From NCBI GenBank assembly GCA_025506515.1, contig CM046447.1, positions 84,765,748 to 84,829,747 on the forward strand: a stretch of 64,000 bases of DNA, read 5' to 3'. A program made the position numbers and the translations under genes. This document shows positions 31,958 through 42,325 of this stretch, piece after piece (the stretch's first letter is position 1; each line of letters begins with the position of its first letter). The notes beneath the pieces are model-generated. The model was not told the origin of the DNA. It did not search any database and was given only the letters and a program-made list of their open reading frames with translations. This DNA is from Flaveria trinervia (taxonomy: Eukaryota > Streptophyta > Magnoliopsida > Asterales > Asteraceae).

Positions 31958-34900
31958 CTACTTCCCGTGTATAAGCCTGTAGGATTCTCTGGTGTATGCT
32001 CTGAGAAACATGATTTGTTCTTCCATGGTCAGGTTCTCGGCTTCACCATCAAACAATCCTTCTCGCCCATACAGCTCTGAGATGTATTTGGCCTGTTTAC
32101 CATTTTTGAGCTCAACTGTTGTAATCTGTCTGTATGCAAACTTCAGGATGAGTCCCTTCAAGTAACAGACTGAGCTCATTTTTTTGAAGTTCTCAAGACT
32201 CTTGTAGACTAACCCCTTTTTAATAATTCTGTTCTCTAACATCTTTTGGGGTGGTTGTTTAGTCTCATAGGCCTTCTTGAAGTCTTCGACAATCTCCCAG
32301 GGTGATACTACAAGGGCCACTGTGATCTCTTCATCTACGATCCTTTTGACTTGGCCCTTGTATCTCGAAGGAATGTCTTTCTTTACAATCCTGAAGCCAC
32401 CCTAGGATCAGGCCATACTCTCACCTTTTCCTTCTGATATTGAAATGTGTTGGCAAGAGTGTACAACCTCAGAGCTTCTTTCTTCATACTAATGATTGAT
32501 GACGAAGCAGCATAAGTTTTGTCAATGCTTTTCAGCATTTCATCATCATGAAGCTTTTGCTGCTGTCTTTTTCAATCTTTACTCTCACATCATCCATCTG
32601 TGAGGTGGGAGTGATGGGCATGGGTTGGCTTTCGCCAATGTTAGAACTGCAGACAGAGGCAGCCTATCTTCTTCCACATCATCCTCTTCTTCTTCTTCTA
32701 GCCTCAACACCCTTCTCTTCTTCTTCTTAGGTGCATCATCGGCTATTGGTTTAGATGGTAAGGGAGTTGGTTTTGTGGGTTGAGGAAGTTTGGATTTGGG
32801 CTTTGAGATTGGTTTGGAGATTTGAGGGATAAGCTGTTTTTGAGTGGGTGAAAGGGAAGGTTTTTCCAGCATTTTGGTTGTGAGTTTAGCTTTTGTAAGT
32901 CTTGCCATTTCAAACCTTTTTCTAGCCCCAGCCTCATCAAGGGCATCAATGATAATCCCCTTATGGAATTGCTCAGACAAACAGATTCTGGTGGCTATAG
33001 CCAGAATACTGTCTCTGGTCCATGAACGATCTCCATCAAAGATCTTCCTAAGTATTTGGCAATGAAACGAATCATGATCTCCAATCTCTCTTTCTCAGTA
33101 CATCATACCCAGCCCATCGGGTTTGAATTCCTCCACTTCCAACTTCCTGATCTCACTATCTAATGTGGCTGTATCAAAACCTTGCTTGAAGAGTTGCTCA
33201 ATGATTTTGTCCATGGATCGGCTGTGTGTGTCATCTGCATCTTTTACCAGCTCTTCCAAGGATTTTTCTTCAGCAGTAGGTTGATCACGAGCACTTTTCT
33301 TTCTTTTGTAAGTGATCAGTTGTTGTTGCTTTTCGTTTTCCAACTCCTGGATTTGCTCTTGTGCCTTCTCATCCTTAGTTCTTTTCCTCTTCTTTTCTTT
33401 CACTACAGTACTCTCCCCCTTTTTGGATGCATTGGAGACAGGGGTTTGTACCTCAGAAAGTTTCTTTTGCACAACATTATCAATCAGTGGTTGTAGAGTT
33501 GAGGAAATCCTCTCATCAATGGCTTTAGTAACAATTTCATTGATGATGGGAGTGATGAGAGGTATGGATTGTTGGAATACAGCAACCATCTGCTCTGGGG
33601 GGTTCTGTCCCGGAGAGATAGTGCCAAAAGCAGAAGCTGGAGGCTGTGAAGAAGAGGGTAAAGTGTTTGGGGAACCTTCAACTGAAGGTGCCATCTGTGG
33701 GTTGGTGGAGGCAGATGGTCTTTGTTCCTTAGAAGTTTTGGCAAGCAGCTCTTTGAGTCTGCTCACCTCCTCCTCCAGGATGGTGTTTTGGGCGATTACA
33801 TCGTAAAAGAAGCCCAGGTCATCATCAGTAGATACTGAATCACCTGACCTCCTGATAGGATCAGGGTGAACATGCACTGAGTGTAGCTCAGTTGTAGCAT
33901 GTGCCCCTTTGTCTTGGAACTGGGGACTTCCTGCCTCAGGACTATGTCCGTCATCAGCAGTTGCCTCTGGTAAGGTCTTAGTAAGGTACCAACTACAACC
34001 TGATCATATGCTGACGCAGGAGAAGTGGCAGCCTCACCAGAAGTTCCAATCTCCATTGCTACACTAGGAGAAGGAACATTGTAACCCCTATGCTGTGGTT
34101 CTCAGCTGCACTTTGGTCCTCCCCCTCAATGGTAGAGGTGTTCCCAGTAGTAATTGGTATCTGGGGAGGGGGAGGAGTGCAACTGAGTCAGCACTTGTGC
34201 AACAAGCATGTAGGACTTTGGGGGGCGGTTGCATGGGGAATGGGTTAAAAGCAGTGTGCACCTGGGGAGGAAGGTGCTCTTCAATGGCAATCTCCTCAAG
34301 TGAGGAAGATCCCAGATGTGTGGGTACCCCTTGTGTGGTTGCTGCAGGCTCCTTTTGAGAGGAATCCTGAGCGGCTATGGCTGGAAGAGTCCTTATATCC
34401 ACTAGGGGTTATAACCAGTGGATATAGCCTGCGTTGTGTTGCAGGGGCATCCTCAGGGGACTCATTTCCCTGAGTAGCCTTTTGGTTTTCTTTTTGGTGG
34501 TTTGGTGGGACTTTTGATTTGGAGGTGGTGGCTGGGGGTTCAGCTGCGTGGGTTTGCGCAGCTTGGCAGCCATTTGAGTGATTGGTCAGAGTTGTGCCGG
34601 GAGTATACTTCAGGCAAAACAGCCATAGCAGGGACTCCCAGGCCAACAAGTCCCTCAGCTTGAAGCTGGTTTGTAATTATGGCCATTATGAACCGCGGAT
34701 ATAATATCCAACGGTTAGCAGTTTGTTTTTGTGCCATATCCTTGAGCTCTGAAAATAGTATTTCTGAAAATTTAAAGGCTGTTGCTCAAGAATGGAATAC
34801 ATACCTGCTGCCACTTTGTAGACATTTGATCCCAAGACGAAGTCTTAGGAGCCAAACAGACATTTACCATGTGAAAGATTAGACGTTCAGCATCATGGAA

Positions 34901-35283
34901 ATGTTTCTTCAGTATGGTGGAGGCACTAAGGTTTCCCTGATATCCATGGTGGGCAAGGATAAATCAGTTGTGCCCTTTGGATATCCAGCAGGAGAAGTGG
35001 CATCATCCAGGTGTAGAGTTTGACGAAGTATATCGGGAGTGATGACCACTTCGTGGTTGTTGACGACCGACCGGAGAGACGCTGTGTTGTTCTCCCCAGG
35101 GTGAGGGTGACGTTCATCCAAAACTGTTTAAGGGATTCGGCATGAGGATTGGATTGAGAAGAAAGGCCGTTTTGTAGGGTGACTGGACCATAAGATCAAT
35201 AGCATTATCGAACTTAGCCCAGAATGGCGTTTGGTGAGGTAAGCTACACAGTTGTGTCGCGGTTTGAGTTGCATGGACGCCAT
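31958..35283 (-). pseudogene. Element B post-pol ('envelope-like') ORF, frameshifted
   Basis: About 1,100 codons from ATG 35283 to the TAG at 31958-31960. The N-terminal conserved domain reads QLKPRHNCVAYLTK, then NNHEVVITPDILRQTLHLDD and SPAGYPKGTTDLSL (34909-35121), then QTANRWILYPRFIMAII (about 34730). A Pro/Thr/Ser-rich middle follows. The longest open piece (33095-33877, 260 codons) holds a short coiled coil (EEEVSRLKELLAK), a hydrophobic-heptad stretch and a Lys/Glu-rich region with NLS-like KKRKRTK. The end matches A (LRAYTRESYRLIHGK). One-base shifts near 35240, 34880, 33090 and 32330 break it. No signal peptide or transmembrane helix was seen. Identity unknown; probably a nuclear or particle-associated accessory protein (inference). 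Confidence 0.82.
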
Positions 35284-35354
35284 TTAGAGAGAGAAGTTTT
35301 GGAGAGATGAACGTTAGGTTTGAAGAATGAAGCTCTGAAGGATTAGGTCAGGGA

Positions 35355-35362
35355 TATTTATA
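35355..35362 (-). promoter_or_regulatory. TATA box upstream of element B post-pol ORF
   Basis: The minus strand reads TATAAATA, 72 bp before the ATG at 35283. Elements A and C have a TATA sequence at the equivalent place, within the shared context CCGTACCCTATA. Candidate internal promoter; function not shown. Confidence 0.5.
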
Positions 35363-35963
35363 GGGTACGGGTTAGAAAACGACTGAAGGATTTGGTGTTA
35401 GTCATCAGTAGTTTTAAACGACTGTTGACATGGTATTACCCTTTCAGACGTTGAAACAGCTGAAGTCGTGGTTTTAGGCATCAGTAGTTAGAAAACTACT
35501 GAAAGCCATGGTTTTGACTTCAGATGATGAAACACTGAGGACTTGGTGTTTGTCATCATAGTATTGTAAACTACTGAAGAGAAAGTTTTCTTCAGTAGTT
35601 TTCGTCAATTCATAGCCCTTGCAGCTGTTTCTCTGTCCTCAACACTTACTCTCAGACTTGCTCTGCTTTTCAGTGTTTCATATTACTCAGTACTTATCTG
35701 TTTGTACTACTTTCAGTAGTTGTAACTTTCATCAGTAGTTGTAACGACATCAGTATTGTAACTACATCAGTAGTTGTAACTACATCAGTAGTTGTAACTA
35801 CATCAGTAGTTTGGAACAGATAAAGTACTTCAGTACTTGTGAGGCATTTAGCCGTCAGTAGTTATAAAAACTACTGAAGGTGAAAGGACTCATCAGTACT
35901 TATATGTGACATGGTTACCAATGATCACCAGTAATTTTTACTGAAATCATCAGTAGTTGTCAC
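35363..35963 (-). repeat. Element B pol/post-pol spacer with hairpin repeats
   Basis: 601 bp between the pol stop and the TATA box. Holds CAGTAGTT...AACTACTG inverted repeats at 35482-35501 and 35856-35876, an 18-bp tandem repeat CATCAGTAGTTGTAACTA (three units from 35765), and many CAGTACTT copies. No coding potential. Confidence 0.8.
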
Positions 35964-37610
35964 TTATTCTAGCTGCAGCATACCAAGCCTTAACACAAGG
36001 TTTTGGAAAGTAGAACTATCCAAAGGCTTAGTAAAAATATCTGCAAGCTCATCAGCACTAGGCACAAACTTAGGATCAATCAGACCTTTTTCAAAACAAT
36101 CCCGAATAAATGATGTCTGATCTCTATATGTTTGGTCCTAGAGTGCTGGACTGGATTTTTGACAATACACAGAGCTGAAGCACTATCCATTAATAATGGA
36201 GTCTTAGTCTCTGTAATGCCATAATCCAGAAGTTGGTTCTGAAGCCAGAGTACCTGAGAGTACAACTGCAGCAGCAATGTACTCGGCCTCAGCAGTTGAT
36301 GTAGCAACAGATGTTTGTTTCTTACTCTGCCAAGAAATCAAACAGTTGCCTAGGAATTGACAACCACCAGAAGTTGACTTTCTAGTTAACTTGCACCCTG
36401 CATAGTCACTATCTGAAAAAGCAACTAATTTGCAAGAGTGTCCAGTGAAATGCCATAAACCCAGAGATTGTGTACCTTGCAAATATCTAAAGATTCTCTT
36501 CACTGCAATCAAATGAGACTCTTTAGGAGCAGCCTGAAATCTAGCACAAACACATGTAGCAAACATAATATCTGGTCTAGAAGTTGTTAAATACATCAAG
36601 GACCCAATCATACATCTGTAAAGTGTTTCATCAACAGCTTTACCTTCTGATCAGCATCCAGTTGTGTGGTGTTGCACATGGGAGTAGAACAGGGCTTACA
36701 GTTTTGTAAATCAAACTTATTCAAAATCTTTTGTATATTTTGACTGATGAATAAAGGTTCCATCAGCCTTTTGTTTAATTTGCAAGCCTAGAAAGAACTG
36801 TAATTCTCCCATTGCACTCATTTCAAACCTCTTTTTCATTAATGTTGTAAAATCATCACACAACTGGGGATCAGAGGATGCAAAAATGATATCATCAACA
36901 TAAATCTGAACAAGTAGCTTATGCTGATCCACCTTCTTAATAACAAAGTTTTTCAATGGAGCCTCTAGTGAAATTATTCTTAAGAAAAGTAGAAAGTGTC
37001 TCATACCAGGCTCTAGGAGCTTGTTTCAACCCATAAGAGCCTTATCAAGTTTATACACCCATTCAGGATGTTTATTATCCTCAAAGCCTGGTGGTTGACA
37101 CACATAAACTTCTTCCTTTATTTTACCATATAAAAATGCACTTTTGACATCCATTTGAAAACTTTAAGATTGTGGAATGCAGCATAGGCTAAAACAATCT
37201 GATTGCCTCTAGTCTGGCTACAGGGGCAAAGGTTTCATCATAGTCAATACCTTCTTCTTGTGAAAACCCCTGTACAACCAGTCTAGCCTTGTTCTTAACA
37301 ATAAGCCCATTTTCATCAGTTTTATTCCTAAACACCCATTTAGTGCCTATTGCACACTTACCTGGGGAAGAGGAACCAGTTCCCACACTTGCTGTTTCTT
37401 GAACTGAAGTAGCTCAAGCTGCATAGCTTCAACCCATCCATTGTCTCTCAAAGCAACATGGTAGTTCTTTGGCTCTAGCTGACTGATGAAGAGAGCATAG
37501 AAGCAGAAGTTAGACAATTGACTTCTTGTTGAAACACCAGCATTGATATCACCAATAATCTGAGACATGGGGTGATTCTTCAGTTCTTGATAAAAATGAG
37601 ATCTGTGCAA
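35964..37610 (-). pseudogene. pol: Element B RT and RNase H, frameshifted
   Basis: Reading from 37610: the RT N-terminal region (DNGWVEAMQLELLQFKKQQVW), KWVFRNKTDENG (about 37350), QGFSQEEGIDYDETFAPVAR, then the catalytic IYVDDIIFASSDPQ near 36900 and EMSAMGELQFFLGLQIKQK. The RT-RNase H connection MYLTTSRPDIMFATCVCARF is in 36204-36611. RNase H has FSDSDYAGCKLTRKSTSGG, STAEAEYIAAA and SASALCIVKNPVQHSRTKH. It ends MLQLE with TAA at 35964-35966. Catalytic motifs are intact, but shifts near 37200, 37010, 36715 and 36250 divide the frame. Confidence 0.9.
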
Positions 37611-37966
37611 GTGTTTGTAGAACCTTCAGCAGCAGATGTTGATGCAGACTCTTGAAACCAAGATTAGATGGTAACTCAAAATGTAGAGGAAACAGAGATC
37701 TCATCAGCATTTGTTGTGGATGGAACTGCTGAAGCTACAGGAACATCAAATTTAGCAGACACAGGCAGTTGGTCACTAAACTTGAATAGGTGAGTATTGA
37801 CATTATCATCATCATCATCAATACCACCAGGTGGAAGACATGCTGCAGAAGATGATTTATCCACAGGATCTGCAACAGCTGGAGGTTGATAAGGAACATA
37901 TTGCAGTATGTCCAAATCAAACAACTCCACAGGGTTTTGTGGAGTCCAAAGGAGATTCATTAAACT
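37611..37966 (-). pseudogene. pol: Element B integrase-RT linker
   Basis: Acidic, low-conservation linker (DDDDDNVNTHLFKFSDQLP; TTNADEISVSS) between integrase and RT. Separated from the integrase frame by a shift at about 37965. Short Asp runs come from a CATCATCAT run near 37805. Confidence 0.7.
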
Positions 37967-39067
37967 TCACATGCAAGTCTCTTCAACTATCTTTGTTCTG
38001 CAGTTGAAGACTCTGTATGCCTTGCAAGTAGATGAATAACCAACAAAATACCCTGCATCCACCTTAGGATCAAATTTATGGAGTTGATCCTTTGTGTTGA
38101 GAATAAAACAGGGACACCCAAATGCTTTGAAAAATGAAATTAGAGGAGCCAAGTGATGGAGAACTTCATATGGAGTCTTCATCAACCTCTGATTTACTAA
38201 GACTCTATTCTGCACATAGCAAGCTGTGTTAACAGCTTCAGCCCAAAAGGTCAGTGGCAAACCAGAGTCAGCCAGCATGGACCTTGCAGCTTCAATTAGG
38301 GTCCTGTTCTTTCTCTCCACTACTCCATTTTGTTCTGGAGTCCTTGGGATGCTAAACTGCCTTTTGATTCCCTTTGAAAGATAGAAGTCATCAAGTGTAT
38401 GGTTTCTGAATTCAGTTCCATTGTCACTCCTAATACACTTGACTGGAAGGGAATACTGCTTCTCAATATACAACACAAAGTGAATAATCTTCTGAGCAAC
38501 CTCATCCTTTGAATGTAGAAAGAAAGTCCATACAAATCTGGAGTAATCATCCACAATTACCAGACAGTATTTCTTCTTTGCCATGCTCATCACTCTCACA
38601 GGACCAAATAGATCCATATGCAGTAATTGCAAGCAGGCAGTGGACTTAGGCTCTTCAATAGGAGGGAATGAGACTTTGTGTTGTTTTCCTTTTAAACAAG
38701 CAGTGCAGGTTTCATCACAGTGGAACTCCTTTATTGGTAAGCCTCTAACTAAACTATTGTGGATAAGCTGATTCATGTTTTTGAAATTAACATGACCCAG
38801 CCTTCTGTGCCACAGTTTAGATTCTTGAGAAGAGGCTTTGGAAAATAGGCAAGGATTGCCTCTGAGATCTATTTTCTTGGAAAGATCTAAGGCATACACT
38901 CTTCCTGTCCTGTTGGCTCTCAGGAGAGTGTGATCATCCAACACCTTATCAATCAAATGCAGAACTTTGGATGACAGAATCCTACAGTTCTGACTGGTGA
39001 AAAGAGCAACATGGCCTTTATCACACATTTGACTGACACTCAAGAGATTGTACTTGAGATTTTCCAC
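37967..39067 (-). CDS. pol (int): Element B integrase (open 366-codon segment)
   Basis: The best preserved enzyme segment in the window. It starts in the tail of protease (MENLKYNLLSVSQMCDKGH). Then comes the zinc-binding pre-integrase module LWHRRLGHVNFKNMNQL...CTACLKGKQ (H-H-C-C complete) at residues about 85-130. The catalytic core has all three acidic residues: HMDLFGPVRVM, CIRSDNGTEF and EQNGVVERKNRT. The region ends with the FGCPCFILNTKDQLHKFDPK module and the C-terminal CKAYRVFNCRTK. It is part of the polyprotein, so the ATG is only the first Met of the open stretch. Length and motifs are normal for copia integrase. It is broken on both sides by frameshifts. Confidence 0.92.
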   Translation of the reverse strand: MENLKYNLLSVSQMCDKGHVALFTSQNCRILSSKVLHLIDKVLDDHTLLRANRTGRVYALDLSKKIDLRGNPCLFSKASSQESKLWHRRLGHVNFKNMNQLIHNSLVRGLPIKEFHCDETCTACLKGKQHKVSFPPIEEPKSTACLQLLHMDLFGPVRVMSMAKKKYCLVIVDDYSRFVWTFFLHSKDEVAQKIIHFVLYIEKQYSLPVKCIRSDNGTEFRNHTLDDFYLSKGIKRQFSIPRTPEQNGVVERKNRTLIEAARSMLADSGLPLTFWAEAVNTACYVQNRVLVNQRLMKTPYEVLHHLAPLISFFKAFGCPCFILNTKDQLHKFDPKVDAGYFVGYSSTCKAYRVFNCRTKIVEETCM

Positions 39068-40234
39068 ATGATTAACATCATCAAACTTGATTTCTCCATT
39101 GGAGACAAAGCCATTTCCAATGATGTAACCCCTAGCATCATTGCCAAAAGAAACAAACCCTTCTTTCCTTGAGAGTAGTCATGAAGAAGAGAGCTGTTCC
39201 CAGTCATGTGCATAGATCCCACGACCCCTCCTTTGGCATGTTGGAGAACCCTGCAATAAAACAATCAGTTAGTTTTGGAGACCCAAACCTTTTTGGTTTT
39301 GGGCCTGGTCTCATCAACAGATGGTAAACTAACAGGTTTATTAGAAACAACAGCCTGAGAGGAAGAAGATGGTGAAGAAGAGGAATCCTTGGCTTGGACC
39401 TCCTTTTCTGTGGTTTCAACATAGGAGCATCTAATTGGTTAACTCTTCCCAATAGATGTTGAACCATCATAACCAGCTGTGTCTGATTTTGTGATAAAGC
39501 TTTCAGCTCATCAGACACATTGCCAGTGGAGTTTGATAAGTTCCTATGTTGCACCTTCTTCTTCTGAGCACTCTCAGCTGTCACCTGTTTAACCCCCCTT
39601 CCTTTTTGGATTTCTGAGGACTTAAGGGTTACAGGATTTGATGTTGCTGATACAAATGTGGTCTCAAACTCAGTTTTCATTTTTACCATTTTCTCTTTAA
39701 TTTCTCTTTATGTTTGAGTTTGGAACCTCTTTTGTACCAGCAATCATCTGTAAGATGATTGAACAAACCACATACTTCACATGGTTTCTTCTTCATCTTA
39801 GGTTGATCATCAACTAAAGAGGGTGAAGCAACTGAAGACTTGCTCTTCAGTGCTTTGGAAGCATTGTTTGCTTTCTTGACTTCCTCTTTAGTAGTCTTCA
39901 AACTCTTTCTACTGACAGTTTTCTTCTTTTCAGTACTGGCAGTAGTTGGAGTTTGAACTTCAGGTGTTAAATCCTGCTCTCTAGTCCTTTCAGGACTTTC
40001 AGAATTAACTCCTGAGTTGATCAACTCATTGATCATGTGAGTGTCAGCAGTGGAACCATCAACATCAGCTGATAGGTTCTGAGAGGGCTTGGTGCTGACT
40101 TCTACTTCTGATTGTGCTGTATCAGAAAGTAGATCACATGATGAGATGGATTGGTTATTACTCTCACCATCAGATTCTACCTCTGCTGGGAGTAAAATCT
40201 GTAGGTGGAGCAGTGTGATTGTAACCAATGCCAA
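39068..40234 (-). pseudogene. gag-pol: Element B gag C-terminus and protease with lost active site
   Basis: From 40234: a Ser/Thr/Lys-rich region, then a second zinc knuckle CEVCGLFNHLTDDCW (about 39740-39790), then a basic tail (GSKLKHKEKLKRKW). Next (39204-39689) is a linker with MVQHLLGRVNQLDAP. The protease should read WYVDSGGSMHMTG. In B the sequence between ATGCCAAA and GATC (39215-39240) is about 13 bases shorter than in A and C and the DSG codons are gone. Downstream MHMTGNSSLLHDYSQGKKG is present. With no catalytic Asp, this copy cannot mature its own polyprotein. Confidence 0.85.
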
Positions 40235-40309
40235 ACTTCACATTGGAAGCAGATTGCTTACTAAGAAGCATTTCAAAACCTTTGCATGATTGTACCCATC
40301 TATCACACT

Positions 40310-42103
40310 CTACCTGGGTAACTGCAAGGGTTTCTTGAGATCTTTATACTTCTCTAGAAGTATCTCTTCCCTAGCCTTATCATCAGTTATTTGGCATTTA
40401 AGTTTGTAAATCTCATCATTCTTATCATTAAGCACAGACTCAAATTCAGCTTTGCTTTTGGAAATTATTTGTTCTAGCTCAATGTTCTTGTTGATTAAAG
40501 CTACATTTGCTTCTCTAATAGATGCAAATGCTGCTATGCATGTTTCAGAACATAATTTGGCTTTTGCCTCAGAGGATACCTGTGATACCTTTGGTGTAGA
40601 GGCATTAGTGGATGAAGTATCAGCAGAATCCAAAGCCATAAGAGCTAGATTTCCAAAGGGACTTTCACCACCATGTTGACCAGCACCTGAGAACAGTTGT
40701 TCATGACCAGACAAGTCATCTGGTAAACTGCTCCAGTCAACAACTCCTGGGTGAAGAAGCTGTGTTGTTGAGGTTGAGTTTGTTGATGAGATTGGGAAGG
40801 TTGTGGTTCAGGCAATGCTTGTGGTTGTTGTGCAATTGGAGCTTGAACAGGATTTGGTTGAGGCATATAATAGCAGGGATAAGGATATGACATTTGACCC
40901 TGGGGAACAAAGTATGCAGGAGATCTAGGATGTGAATGATGACCAGAACCAGCAGGATGTTGCCCTCTGTTTTGTGGACTAGTACTAGGAAAAGTCACAA
41001 AGGGTGCAGAAGAGTTAGATCCAGTTGATCTACACTCTCTTGCAAAGTGTCCCAGCCTTTGGCATTTGTGACACCTCAACTTACTCTTGTCAAAACCAAC
41101 TTTGGTTTTGCCAGAGAGTCCAGAAATTTCCTGCCAGTTCTCTTATAGAACTTCTGAGATCTGATATTAATCAATGCCATTTGGCTCAGAATATCCATCT
41201 CTTCTAGATCATCATCAGCTATTCCTTTCAGATCATCCATAATGAAGCATAATTGTCACTATTACTGCCAGAATGACTCTCAATACCAACAAATGCATGA
41301 TCAGAACTATTTGAAGAGAAATCAATATGCTCATCATAATTGCTTTCAGATGCAGCATATTCTGACTCATGACCAACCAAGGCAGTATTCCCTGGTACAA
41401 AGTCATCAGTGAGCTTTCCTGATGAGGACAGTTTCTTCTCTCTTCTGCTCTATCTCTCTTTCGAATGTAAGCAGTTTCCCATGAAGTTGGTGAGAGATAG
41501 GCCATCCAGATTTGCACTGGAGCGTAGGACAATAGTGTATGTGTCCCATCTCTCAGGCAGTGATCTGAGGAACCTGTTGTTCATCTGGCTATTGGTGTAT
41601 TCCTGTTTCACCATTTTCAGCTCAGATATCAAGCAGGAAAAACGCTCAAACTGTTGAGTCAGTGTCTCACCCTTTCTATGAGAGAATGTCTCATATTGTT
41701 GGGCAAGGATTTCTCTATTGTTTGCTAAGACCTCATCTGTGCCACCGAATTGTTCCTTCAGGGCATTCCAGAGATCATGAGCAGTTTCATGATGCATAAG
41801 CCCTGAATAGATTTCATTAGGCAGTGCCATGGCCAGAATTCCATGGGCTTTAGCATCAATCTCAAACAGTTTCCGATCTTCATCAGAGTATTGTTCCTTC
41901 TTCTTCGGAACCATTTGATTGGTTTCCGGATTGTTCACCATAGGCTTATGTGGTCCATGTACCACAGATGTCCAACAACCTGAACTGTTAACAGACAGGT
42001 GATGAAGCATTCTTCGTTGCCATATGTTATACTCGGTCCTAACCAGCATCGGAGGCTTGGTTGAGGAACCGGTATTGTGAGGATCATTAGAAGGAGTAGT
42101 CAT
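40310..42103 (-). pseudogene. gag: Element B gag, frameshifted
   Basis: Start ATG at 42103 (MTTPSNDPHNTGSS; an in-frame ATG at 42118 is also possible). The capsid-like copia gag (DUF4219/UBN2 type) covers residues 1-210 in 41450-42103, including YNIWQRRMLHHL, ALKEQFGGTDEVLANNREIL and SLPERWDTYTIVLRSS. A one-base deletion near 41484 (GGTGAG versus GGGTGAG in C) shifts the frame; another shift lies near 41240. The zinc knuckle CHKCQRLGHFAREC is at about 41030-41075, followed by a Gln/Pro-rich stretch and a predicted coiled coil (NKNIELEQIISKSKAEFE) near 40450. Confidence 0.88.
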
Positions 42104-42310
42104 CTCAGATTCAATCAAATTCGATTAAGCTAAAACAGATTTAGAACAAACACAACAACCAATTGAACCAAAAGAGATCTCAATAAAAGAACGAAAGCGA
42201 CAGAAATTCAATAATCTATAACCAGTTCTTGCGAATATGCTAATTCAATCAAACACAGATATCAATTAGCAGTTTCAATGATCAATTGTTAGATCGATCA
42301 ATGATTAACC

Positions 42311-42323
42311 TGCTCTGATACCA
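42311..42323 (-). promoter_or_regulatory. Primer-binding site of element B
   Basis: The minus strand reads TGGTATCAGAGCA, complementary to the 3' end of initiator tRNA-Met, two bases from the 5' LTR. Confidence 0.92.
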
Positions 42324-42325
42324 CT

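Noticed and set aside
33312..33806. 164-codon plus-strand frame
   Set aside because: Antisense shadow of the B post-pol ORF; Ser/Leu/Cys-rich composition comes from the complement of Lys/Glu/Gln codons.
42305..42325. tRNA-Met-like sequence
   Set aside because: Only about 13 bases complementary to the tRNA 3' end; it is a primer-binding site, not a tRNA gene.
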